Shown here: positions 37,079 to 44,457 of the stretch, in pieces
Numbering within the stretch: position 1 is the first letter of the stretch
How the letters are laid out: each line of letters opens with the position of its first letter
DNA from: Marinobacter salexigens
GTDB lineage: Bacteria; Pseudomonadota; Gammaproteobacteria; Pseudomonadales; Oleiphilaceae
Length of the DNA: 64,000 bases
Direction: 5' to 3'
Assembly (NCBI RefSeq): GCF_002806945.1
Contig: NZ_NIHC01000008.1
Span: 84,470 to 148,469 of the forward strand
Notes under the pieces: generated by a model
What the model was told of the DNA's origin: nothing
The model's input: the letters and a program-made list of their open reading frames with translations, nothing else
Databases searched by the model: none
Translations under genes and position numbers: made by a program

Positions 37079-37483
37079 ATGACAGCTGTAGTTGAACGTA
37101 AAAGTACTGAAAGTGACCGTGAAGCCGAAAAAGGTCGCGTGGCACTAAAAGGCTTTTTCCGGATAACGGAAGAGTGGGGGTGTAATGCTGAAGAGCGGAG
37201 CAAACTGCTTGGTGGGCCCTCCAGAACAACCCTTTATAATTACGCCAAGCTGAACCCTACCAGGCTTTCTCGGGACACTATGGAGCGGATCAGTTACATT
37301 CTGGGTATCTATAAGGCCCTACAGGTTCTGTACCCGACCCATGAGCGAGCAAACCGCCGAATTCGCCTGAAAACATCAGACATACCCTTTTGCGGCAAGT
37401 CTGCCATGGAGTTCATGACCCAAGGCTCCATGATGAACCTGATGATGACCCGCCAGTATTTTGATGCCAAGCGGGGGTGGTGA
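37079..37483 (+). CDS. Xre/MbcA/ParS-family antitoxin
   Basis: A 134-residue antitoxin of the type paired with RES toxins. The N-terminal part (about 25-85) is an Xre-like helix-turn-helix including LGGPSRTTLYNYAK. The C-terminal part has the toxin-binding domain (formerly DUF2384) with ERANRRIRLKT and FCGKSAMEFMTQGSM. It should neutralise the RES toxin encoded directly downstream and repress the operon. The ATG at 37079 follows GGGAGG; the frame is open from a GTG at 37040 that lies inside the operator palindrome. Confidence 0.85.
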   Translation: MTAVVERKSTESDREAEKGRVALKGFFRITEEWGCNAEERSKLLGGPSRTTLYNYAKLNPTRLSRDTMERISYILGIYKALQVLYPTHERANRRIRLKTSDIPFCGKSAMEFMTQGSMMNLMMTRQYFDAKRGW

Positions 37484-38184
37484 TGTTCTCAACCCCTCCG
37501 CTGCACCTTCCTAAGTGGGAAACCTACCGGATCATCCCCAGTCATTACCCCCCTATAGATCTGTTTGAGCGCATCTATGAGCCAGACGAATTCGAGCTGG
37601 CGTTCGAGATTGAAAGCATGACGAATCCCCGCTTGCGGGATGAAGCGGGGGATATCCATCTGGTGCAGCCCTGCGACAGAATCAGTGGCCCTGGCAGTTC
37701 ACCTGTGATGGCATCGTTCACGCACCTTGGGTTTGGAAGCCGCTTTGCGGATCGTCATTTTGGGGTCTACTACGCCGCCAGTTCGCTGGAAGGCGCTATT
37801 CGTGAGACCGTGTTTCACAAGGAGCGGGAGATGGCAGCCGCGAACGAGGACTCCATAGCGCTTACCATGAGAGCCTACATAGGCTCCGTAGTGATGAAGA
37901 TGCACGACATCCGCGGGCCTGAATTCAAAGATCTGCATAACCCGGATGCGGATAATTACGACTTAAGCCAGAAATTTGCAGGCCGATGGCGGAAGAAAGG
38001 ATCAAATGGGCTGCTGTACAACAGCGTTCGGCATCCAGGCGGTGAGTGTATTGCAGCGTTTAAACCGAAAGCGGTGTCCATACCTGTGCAGGGGCCGCAT
38101 CTGAAGTACTTCTGGGATGGAGATAAACGGCGTATTACTCATTGGGCGGAAATAGGGGAAGCACATTCTCTGAATGGGCAATGA
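37483..38184 (+). CDS. RES-domain toxin (NAD+ phosphorylase type)
   Basis: A 233-residue RES-family toxin. The conserved residues are visible: Arg in TYRIIP, Tyr in GVYYAASSLEGAI and Glu in IRETVFHKE, which together give the family its NAD+-degrading activity. The C-terminal segment KYFWDGDKRRITHWAE is conserved in this subgroup. Its start overlaps the antitoxin stop (TGATG); GTG at 37477 or 37480 are alternatives. A second copy of the last 30 or so codons lies at 41052-41153. Confidence 0.85.
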   Translation: MFSTPPLHLPKWETYRIIPSHYPPIDLFERIYEPDEFELAFEIESMTNPRLRDEAGDIHLVQPCDRISGPGSSPVMASFTHLGFGSRFADRHFGVYYAASSLEGAIRETVFHKEREMAAANEDSIALTMRAYIGSVVMKMHDIRGPEFKDLHNPDADNYDLSQKFAGRWRKKGSNGLLYNSVRHPGGECIAAFKPKAVSIPVQGPHLKYFWDGDKRRITHWAEIGEAHSLNGQ

Positions 38185-38468
38185 GCGGCCGAGCCTCGCA
38201 GGAACAGGAAATTGGCTTGAGCAGATAGTAGCCCTCCGGTATCTCGCGCGAATGCGGCTTCGTCCACATGGGGCAATTTCGCTCGACTACAAACGCCTGC
38301 TTGACGAACCCTCGTCCGACACCTTGCACTCACAAGCCGATCGGATATTGATCAGACAGTAATCAACTTGTGAGCTATCCTTTTCATATCAAGCCATGCG
38401 TTTTCTTGATAGCGAGCGGATGCGTTGAGGGGGAATACTGAAAAAAGAATCTCATGGGAGGGTATGCC

Positions 38469-39245
38469 ATGCGAGCCACATGGCTTTTTATATTGCTGAT
38501 GATCACAAGCACAGCGATAGCACAGGAAGACCCGACATTCAGTATTAGCATAGGCGCCTTTTTTACGGATCGCGAAAGCCGGACGAGGGTCGACGGGGAC
38601 TCTGGCCGGGGAACGGACATAGATTTAGAGGACGACCTTGGGCTCAAAAAATCGGATACGGTTTTTCGTGTAGACGGGTACTGGCGATTCGCAGAAAAGC
38701 ATCGATTCGACTTCAGCGCATTCGATTTGTCCCGCGCATCCTCGAAACAGATTGAAAGGGAAATCATCTGGGAGGATACAACGTATCCCATCAGCAGCAC
38801 TGTAAAAACCGATCTCGACCTCGCGATCTATAAGGCTGCATACACCTGGATGTTTCTGAAACGCGATCGCAGTTTTCTTGGTGCGACTGCCGGCCTTTAC
38901 ATAGCAGACTTTGGCGCGACTCTTTCGACATCGAGGCTAGGTAGTGTCGAGTCAAATGACCTGACAACACCTTTACCCGTTATCGGCCTGCGTGGCGAAT
39001 ACCGTTTTGCCGACCGCTGGGCATTTCGAGGCAGTGGCGAAATTTTTGTTGTCGATTACGGAGACTACGAGGGATCCCTGTACGACGTTTTCGCCGGACT
39101 CGATTTCAGCGTGACCAAAACCATCGCGATTGGCGTTGGCATCAATGCCGTAGAGTTCGACGTGAGTGTTTCAAAAAATAGATTTGATGGCGACATTCGC
39201 TGGCAGTACGAGGGTGCGTTGGCCTATCTGAAATTTGATTTCTAG
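38469..39245 (+). CDS. Hypothetical outer-membrane beta-barrel protein
   Basis: A 258-residue protein with signal peptide (MRATWLFILLMITSTAIA-Q) and alternating hydrophobic/polar strands, ending in aromatic residues (LKFDF) like an outer-membrane barrel. It is predicted to have about eight to ten strands. I do not recognise the family. The ATG at 38469 is chosen for the GGGAGGGT site six bases upstream. It is the first of four co-directional envelope genes between two RES toxin ends. Confidence 0.7.
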   Translation: MRATWLFILLMITSTAIAQEDPTFSISIGAFFTDRESRTRVDGDSGRGTDIDLEDDLGLKKSDTVFRVDGYWRFAEKHRFDFSAFDLSRASSKQIEREIIWEDTTYPISSTVKTDLDLAIYKAAYTWMFLKRDRSFLGATAGLYIADFGATLSTSRLGSVESNDLTTPLPVIGLRGEYRFADRWAFRGSGEIFVVDYGDYEGSLYDVFAGLDFSVTKTIAIGVGINAVEFDVSVSKNRFDGDIRWQYEGALAYLKFDF

Positions 39246-39262
39246 GGGGCGAAGAAAACCTA

Positions 39263-39739
39263 ATGAAACTTAATCATCTTTTTAGTTTATCTGTTATCTG
39301 TATTGCAATGTCGGTCGTAATCGGCTGCGCAAGCAGATCCAGAGACGTGAATCCTGATGAGGCAAAAGCGCAGCAAGCAGAAATACAGGCCGAGTTCCAG
39401 AGTCTGATTGCCAAAGAAATCGAAGACCCAACCAGGGCTAAAGCGTTCGCGGATTTATCAGCAAAACAGAGTGAATTGATCAGTCAGCATGCAGCTTCGG
39501 TGCAACAATATTCAGAAAGGCTGAAAGCAATGAGCCTGGATTATTCAGCTGAACGCGAGGAGCTGGAAAAACTTATTCAAGATTACAACGTGGAACGTCG
39601 CCGCGCTCAAGCTGAGTTTCTGGCTCTGATGGGCAAAATGAAGGCTACTGTGACGCAAAAAGAGTGGGAAAAGTTGGCGAGGTTTGAGCTGAAGAAGCTT
39701 AACCCACGAACCCTGAGCTACATAGCAGGAGGGTATTGA
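39263..39739 (+). CDS. Hypothetical coiled-coil lipoprotein
   Basis: A 158-residue protein with a type II signal peptide; the lipobox is VIGC with the acylated Cys at residue 22. The mature part is almost wholly helical and charged (long stretches of Glu, Lys, Gln and Ala) and is probably a coiled coil. The segment IEDPTRAKAFADL and the later TQKEWEKLA recur in the next gene product (ITDPDRAEAVLLE and TKHEWNTVV), so the two are diverged paralogues. No known family is recognised. Confidence 0.7.
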   Translation: MKLNHLFSLSVICIAMSVVIGCASRSRDVNPDEAKAQQAEIQAEFQSLIAKEIEDPTRAKAFADLSAKQSELISQHAASVQQYSERLKAMSLDYSAEREELEKLIQDYNVERRRAQAEFLALMGKMKATVTQKEWEKLARFELKKLNPRTLSYIAGGY

Positions 39740-39740
39740 G

Positions 39741-40127
39741 ATGCTGGTCGCACTATTGGTTGCTTTTTTTCTTGGTGGCCCCAACGCATCCGGTGCCATT
39801 CTGACCCAAGACATGCTCAAGAGCTTCGAGAAGTTTGCTCAGCATGAAATAACAGATCCGGATAGAGCTGAAGCAGTACTGCTGGAGGTGAAAGCACTCC
39901 AAAAGGAATTGAAGCAGTTTGACAAGATGTTCGCCAAATCTGGCAAGGTGTTAAGCAAATTGTATGAAGATCATGACTCGGGGCCTGCCAGCCTCCAGGC
40001 GCAACTTGATTTGATGAACGAAGACTGGGAAACAACTCAATCCCTTGCGCTCGATCACCGATTCGCTATCCGCGATCAAATGACAAAACATGAATGGAAT
40101 ACAGTCGTTGCTAAAACAAACGAATAA
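39741..40127 (+). CDS. Hypothetical exported helical protein, paralogue of the preceding lipoprotein
   Basis: A 128-residue protein with a short signal peptide (about 1-18, ending ASG-A) and no lipobox. The mature part is helical. The motif EITDPDRAEA near residue 37 and MTKHEWN near the end match the lipoprotein encoded 1 bp upstream. A periplasmic partner of that lipoprotein is the simplest reading. Function unknown. Confidence 0.65.
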   Translation: MLVALLVAFFLGGPNASGAILTQDMLKSFEKFAQHEITDPDRAEAVLLEVKALQKELKQFDKMFAKSGKVLSKLYEDHDSGPASLQAQLDLMNEDWETTQSLALDHRFAIRDQMTKHEWNTVVAKTNE

Positions 40128-40179
40128 TTGGTAGGCCGCAGATCCTTTTCAGAACCGTTGGAGAAAGTGGGGGAAGCTC

Positions 40180-40965
40180 ATGCACTCGAAAAGGTTTTTG
40201 TCGATTCCGCTGATCGTACTGACCTGCGGCGTGAGCCAGATGGTTTCCTCGGCTGAGAATGACGGCTGGCAATTCGAAGCCACACCTTACTTGTTTGCAG
40301 CTGCTATGGACGGAATGGTCGGTGTCCGGGGCGTCACCAGTGATGTGGATGCCTCTTTCAGCGACATCCTGGACGACCTCAATTCAGGTTTTATGGGTTT
40401 CTTTACAGCCAGCAAAGGGCCTTGGACCTTAGCCCTGGAAGGGGTTTACATGAAGCTGTCTGATGAGGGCTCCAAAAGTGTAAGCGGGCCTTTCGGTCAG
40501 GTGACTACCGATGGTGCGTTAAAGGTGACAAGCAAGCTGTATGTGTACCAGGGATCCGTTACTTATCGGATTCTGGACAATACCACGGCTATCGATATGG
40601 TCGGTGCGCTGCGAGTCACAAAGCTCGATACTGACGCGAGAGTTGCGCTTTCGACGACGCCAGGCATTGTTTTCCCCGGTGGCGCCAAAAGCGCCAGCGA
40701 TTCGGATAGCTGGACTGATGTGGTGGTCGGTGTGCGTGCACTGTACCCGCTTAACGCCCAGTGGTCCTTGCTGGGCTATGCCGATGTCGGAGGTGGCGGT
40801 TCGGATCTGACGTATCAATTCATGGTTGGCGCGAACTGGGATTTTTCCAGTAATTTCAATGTAAAGGCGGGTTATCGCCAACTTTACTGGGACTATAAAG
40901 AGGACGGAACAACCTGGGACATGACAGCACGTGGTCCCTATCTGGGCCTAGGGATCAGATTCTGA
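40180..40965 (+). CDS. Hypothetical outer-membrane beta-barrel protein
   Basis: A 261-residue exported protein with signal peptide (about 1-25) and a barrel-like strand pattern ending LGLGIRF, an outer-membrane signature. The segment WQFEATPYLFAAAMDG at the mature N terminus resembles small barrel proteins found in many proteobacteria, with no assigned function. It closes the four-gene envelope cassette. Confidence 0.7.
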   Translation: MHSKRFLSIPLIVLTCGVSQMVSSAENDGWQFEATPYLFAAAMDGMVGVRGVTSDVDASFSDILDDLNSGFMGFFTASKGPWTLALEGVYMKLSDEGSKSVSGPFGQVTTDGALKVTSKLYVYQGSVTYRILDNTTAIDMVGALRVTKLDTDARVALSTTPGIVFPGGAKSASDSDSWTDVVVGVRALYPLNAQWSLLGYADVGGGGSDLTYQFMVGANWDFSSNFNVKAGYRQLYWDYKEDGTTWDMTARGPYLGLGIRF

Positions 40966-41013
40966 CCAAATACACGCCGGACTGTTCTTGATCTTGATCG
41001 GCCCCAAAGTTGG

Positions 41014-41045
41014 CAAGCTATTCGCTAATCAAGCTATTCGCTAAT
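41014..41045. repeat. Perfect 16-bp tandem repeat
   Basis: CAAGCTATTCGCTAAT occurs twice in direct tandem (41014-41029 and 41030-41045), immediately before the relic RES 3' end. It marks the right boundary of the inserted cassette and may be a recombination scar. Confidence 0.9.
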
Positions 41046-41051
41046 AGGTAC

Positions 41052-41153
41052 TCTCTGAAACACTTCTTGGATGGCGACAAGCAGCGCATTATTCATTTGG
41101 CAGAAACAGGGGAGGAGTATTCCCTGAACGGCAGGGCAGGCGTGGATGAGTGA
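41052..41153 (+). pseudogene. 3' remnant of a second RES toxin gene
   Basis: Translated in frame from 41052 this gives SLKHFLDGDKQRIIHLAE, then TGEEYSLNGRAGVDE and a stop. It aligns directly with the C terminus of the intact toxin (LKYFWDGDKRRITHWAE, then IGEAHSLNGQ). By hand about three quarters of the bases agree, so it is a diverged allele and not a recent duplication. The stop overlaps the LysE start by 8 bp, as in a native operon. The rest of the gene is missing. Confidence 0.85.
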
Positions 41154-41769
41154 GACAATAGTTACCTTCGTTGTTGCGTCAACGTTACTGGGCATTGCGC
41201 CTGGGCCTGATAACATTTTCGTTCTCACTCAGTCGGCGTTGTACGGCAAAAGATCCGGTATTCTGATTACGCTTGGGCTGTGTTCAGGTTTGGTGGTGCA
41301 TACAGCAGCTGTCGCTTTGGGCGTGGCCGCCCTAATTCAGACTTCCGTGATTGCCTTTACGGTGCTGAAAGTCTTAGGGGCCCTGTACCTGTTGGTCTTG
41401 GCCTGGCAGGCGTTTCGGGCTCCAGTGGGTCGACTCGAAGCCCCGGGATCGAATCTCCGCTCAGCCGGTGCCTTGTATCGTCGTGGCATCATCATGAACA
41501 TCACCAACCCTAAGGTGTCGATCTTTTTTCTGGCATTTTTACCGCAGTTTGTCGCCCCTGAACATGGGCATATTACCGCTCAGATTTTTCTTCTTGGTGG
41601 CATCTTTATCTTTGTTTCGTTGGTGGTCTTTTGTTTGGTTGCGGTTTTGGCAGGCGCACTGGGTAACAGGCTGCATCAATCTACAAAAACCCAGTTGTAT
41701 CTGAATCGTATCGCTGGCGCTGTTTTTGCCGGCCTGGCACTGAAGTTGGCTACAGCGAGTGTCAACTGA
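41146..41769 (+). CDS. LysE/RhtB-family exporter
   Basis: A 207-residue membrane protein with about six helices. The N-terminal segment GIAPGPDNIFVLTQS and the later RRGIIMNITNPKVSIFFLAF are the LysE/RhtB signatures. Members export amino acids or homoserine lactone-like compounds across the inner membrane. The start overlaps the relic RES 3' end. A response regulator gene follows after 22 bp. Confidence 0.88.
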   Translation: MSETIVTFVVASTLLGIAPGPDNIFVLTQSALYGKRSGILITLGLCSGLVVHTAAVALGVAALIQTSVIAFTVLKVLGALYLLVLAWQAFRAPVGRLEAPGSNLRSAGALYRRGIIMNITNPKVSIFFLAFLPQFVAPEHGHITAQIFLLGGIFIFVSLVVFCLVAVLAGALGNRLHQSTKTQLYLNRIAGAVFAGLALKLATASVN

Positions 41770-41791
41770 TTGCGGGGTGGTATGATGTCCT

Positions 41792-42457
41792 ATGAAAATA
41801 CTACTGATTGAAGACGACCGTTTACTCGGTGACGGAATTGCTGCGGGCATTGCACAGTCCGGCCTGGTGGTGGACTGGGTACTGGATGGGCAGCAGGCCG
41901 ATACTGCGCTTGCCACAGGCACCTACGATGCCGTTGTACTTGATTTAGGTCTCCCGGGGCTGTCTGGTATGGAGCTCTTGCGGCGAGCCCGCGCAAGTGG
42001 AAAAAGCCTTCCGATTCTGATTCTGACCGCTCGTGATGCCGTGGAGGACCGAGTGGCTGGCCTGGATGCCGGTGCCGACGATTACCTCGTGAAGCCGTTT
42101 GATCTTACTGAGTTACAGGCGCGGCTGAGGGCATTACTGCGCCGCTCCAAGGGGCATGCCGACCCCGTCATCAGTCAGGGAGAACTCCAGGTCGACCCTG
42201 TCAGTCATTCGGTGTTTTGGTCTGGAAAGTCTGTTGATCTCTCTGCACGTGAGTTCGCCATTCTCCACACTTTGCTGCTCAATGCCGGGAGAGTGATGTC
42301 AAAGGCACAGATTGAGGAGCAGCTATACGGCTGGGGAGAGGAGATCGAGAGCAATGCAATAGAAGTCTTTGTTCATCACCTGCGACGAAAATTGTCTCCG
42401 CAACTGATTCGTACTATCCGCGGTGTCGGGTACATGATTGAGAAAACCACTCCATGA
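41792..42457 (+). CDS. OmpR-family response regulator (QseB/PmrA-like)
   Basis: A 221-residue regulator: receiver (1-115) with acidic pocket EDD, phospho-acceptor Asp51 and Lys101 in DDYLVKPFDL, then a winged-helix output domain (about 125-218) with NAIEVFVHHLRRKL. It is the QseB/PmrA/TctD type. The sensor kinase gene overlaps by 4 bp. A CTTAAG-N5-ATTAAG box in front of the nearby 43910 gene is a plausible target. Confidence 0.88.
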   Translation: MKILLIEDDRLLGDGIAAGIAQSGLVVDWVLDGQQADTALATGTYDAVVLDLGLPGLSGMELLRRARASGKSLPILILTARDAVEDRVAGLDAGADDYLVKPFDLTELQARLRALLRRSKGHADPVISQGELQVDPVSHSVFWSGKSVDLSAREFAILHTLLLNAGRVMSKAQIEEQLYGWGEEIESNAIEVFVHHLRRKLSPQLIRTIRGVGYMIEKTTP

Positions 42458-43785
42458 GATCGTCGCTGCGTTGGCGCCTGTTTACAATTCTTGCGGTATC
42501 AGTTTTGCTGGCCTGGATTGCGACTGCGTTCTTCACTTACCTCGATGCGCGCCGTGAAATTGGCATTACGCTTGATACCCGGCTCGCTAACGCTGCTGAA
42601 CAGATCTCGATGCATCTCGACAGCTCACGAAACCCCGATATGATTTCGCAACAGATTCGTGACTATACCGGCACAGTGCTGCAGGTCTGGAAACGTGACG
42701 GATCTCTGCTCCTCGACTCAGGAACAGCTCCTGAAGAACGCTTGGGTACACAGCGCGAGGGCTTCGAAACCACCACCATCAATAATGTTATTTACCGGGT
42801 TTATAGCCAGTGGGACAAAGCCGGTGATATCAACGTGCGCGTTGGTGAGCGCTATGAACTGCGCGACGCACTGGCCGAAAGTATTGCGCGGCACCTGCTG
42901 CATCCTCTGTATTTTGCGGTTCCTGCACTCGGCATACTGATTTGGCTGTCGGTTGGCGCCGGGCTTGCACCCTTGTCCCGTTTTACCCGGGAAGTAAAGC
43001 AGCGTGAACCAGACAAACTTGACCCCCTTGACCTCACCGATACGCCGCGGGAAGTTATGCCATTGCAGGATGCGCTCAACGCTCTTTTCGCACGCTTACA
43101 GGTTTCATTGGAGCATGAGCGACGCTTTACGGCCGATGCAGCTCATGAGTTGCGTACGCCGCTGGCGGCCATAAAAACTCAGGCCCAGGTAGCGTTTGCT
43201 GCGCCCAACCCGGAACAGCTGAAGCATGCGCTGAACAGGATTGTCAGTGGTACAGACCGTGCGGCTCATCTTATTGAACAGTTGCTGGTGCTTTCGCGAG
43301 TGGATTCAGAACAAGCACCGGCGAACCCAAAACAGGTCAAACTGTCTGCAGTGGTGAACGAGTGCGTGGCTTCGCATGCTCAGGTGGCGATACACAAGGG
43401 CGTGGATCTGGGGTTCGAGGCAGCTGATGATGGGGTGATCCTGGGTGATACAACCTTGCTGGCGATTCTGGTTCGTAACCTCGTGGACAATGCCGTCCGT
43501 TACACGCCTGCGGGCGGGCAAGTCGATGTTCGTATTAGTCGCTCCGCTGACCATGTGATGCTTAGTGTTGTTGATACCGGCCCGGGAATTCCGGAAAAAG
43601 TTCGGAACTTGGCGGTGTCGAGGTTTTATCGCGGGCTTGGCAGCGGCGAAGAGGGCAGTGGGCTCGGGCTATCGATCGTAGAACGCATAGCTGATCTGCA
43701 CGGAGCTTCGTTAAGTTTTGGCGATAACAGTGATGCCGGGGAAGGCTTGATGGTATCCGTGGGTTTCAGGGCAGCTTCAGAATAG
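42454..43785 (+). CDS. Sensor histidine kinase, partner of the preceding regulator
   Basis: A 443-residue inner-membrane kinase: helix 1 (about 8-28), periplasmic sensor (about 30-150), helix 2 (about 152-172), HAMP-like linker, HisKA with ADAAHELRTPLAAIKTQ, HATPase_c with N box RNLVDNAVRY and G boxes DTGPGI and GSGLGLSIV. All catalytic boxes are intact. The layout is that of QseC/PmrB. The stimulus is unknown. Confidence 0.88.
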   Translation: MRSSLRWRLFTILAVSVLLAWIATAFFTYLDARREIGITLDTRLANAAEQISMHLDSSRNPDMISQQIRDYTGTVLQVWKRDGSLLLDSGTAPEERLGTQREGFETTTINNVIYRVYSQWDKAGDINVRVGERYELRDALAESIARHLLHPLYFAVPALGILIWLSVGAGLAPLSRFTREVKQREPDKLDPLDLTDTPREVMPLQDALNALFARLQVSLEHERRFTADAAHELRTPLAAIKTQAQVAFAAPNPEQLKHALNRIVSGTDRAAHLIEQLLVLSRVDSEQAPANPKQVKLSAVVNECVASHAQVAIHKGVDLGFEAADDGVILGDTTLLAILVRNLVDNAVRYTPAGGQVDVRISRSADHVMLSVVDTGPGIPEKVRNLAVSRFYRGLGSGEEGSGLGLSIVERIADLHGASLSFGDNSDAGEGLMVSVGFRAASE

Positions 43786-43835
43786 AGACGGTTGACCCTT
43801 TCGGTTGGCAAATATTTGTGGCTGAAAATTACATC

Positions 43836-43852
43836 CTTAAGCGAATATTAAG
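43836..43852 (+). promoter_or_regulatory. PmrA/QseB-type direct repeat (CTTAAG-N5-ATTAAG)
   Basis: Two hexamers CTTAAG and ATTAAG are separated by 5 bp, the geometry of the PmrA box YTTAAK-N5-YTTAAK. A -10-like GATACT (43863-43868) begins 10 bp after the box, as expected for an OmpR-type activator at -35. The box lies 57 bp upstream of the 43910 gene, beside a PmrA/QseB-like regulator gene. Confidence 0.65.
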
Positions 43853-43909
43853 GTGATTCTGGGATACTTCTTTCAAACCAACCAAACGGTGTATTCAAAG
43901 GAGCATTTC

Positions 43910-44398
43910 ATGAACATCAAATCGCGGTTTTCGAAGTTTGCAATCATCACCGGCATGACGCTCAGCCTGACAGCTTTCACCACCGTGGCAGCAGCAGCCA
44001 ATAATGAACATGAGCATGGCCATGGTGAAATGGAGTTACAACTGAACGACGGAAGTAAGTGGGCTGTTGATGCGCCACTCAGCCGCGCCATGAATAACAT
44101 CGGAAGCGCCATGCATAAGGATTTGGACGCCATTCATTCTGGCAAGCTGGCAAATGAGAAATACTCTGTGCTGGCGAAAAAAATCAACAATGAAGTCAAC
44201 TACATGGTTGAAAACTGCAACCTTGAGCCTGAGGCCGATGCCCAGCTTCACCTGATCATTGCCGAACTGATGGAAGGCGCAACCGTAATGGAAAGCAAAG
44301 CCAACGCGCGGGATGGTGCGGTGCAAGTCATGGGCGCAATCGAAAGTTACACGACCTATTTCGATGATCCGAATTTCAAACCAGCTAAACACTTATAA
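43910..44398 (+). CDS. Exported helical protein with His-rich N terminus
   Basis: A 162-residue protein with signal peptide (about 1-28, ending AAA-N), a His/Glu-rich mature N terminus (NNEHEHGHGEME) that could bind metal, and an all-helical body likely to form a four-helix bundle. A single Cys lies in VENCNLEPEAD. I do not recognise a named family. The ATG at 43910 follows AAAGGAGC; the frame is open to 43853. A PmrA-like box upstream suggests control by the adjacent two-component system. It ends at a strong terminator. Confidence 0.7.
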   Translation: MNIKSRFSKFAIITGMTLSLTAFTTVAAAANNEHEHGHGEMELQLNDGSKWAVDAPLSRAMNNIGSAMHKDLDAIHSGKLANEKYSVLAKKINNEVNYMVENCNLEPEADAQLHLIIAELMEGATVMESKANARDGAVQVMGAIESYTTYFDDPNFKPAKHL

Positions 44399-44401
44399 TC
44401 A

Positions 44402-44442
44402 GCCTGGTACACCCGGTCAATAGACGGTCGGGTGTACCAGGC
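44402..44442. terminator. Strong bidirectional terminator hairpin
   Basis: A 14-bp perfect stem GCCTGGTACACCCG / CGGGTGTACCAGGC, extended by three more pairs including G-U, with a 7-nt loop. It lies between the ends of two convergent genes. Confidence 0.85.
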
Positions 44443-44457
44443 GATTCGCCTTATTCT

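Noticed and set aside
38174..38362. Small rightward frame after the RES toxin
   Set aside because: No ribosome site, no domain and unusual composition; the 38185-38468 gap holds no convincing gene.
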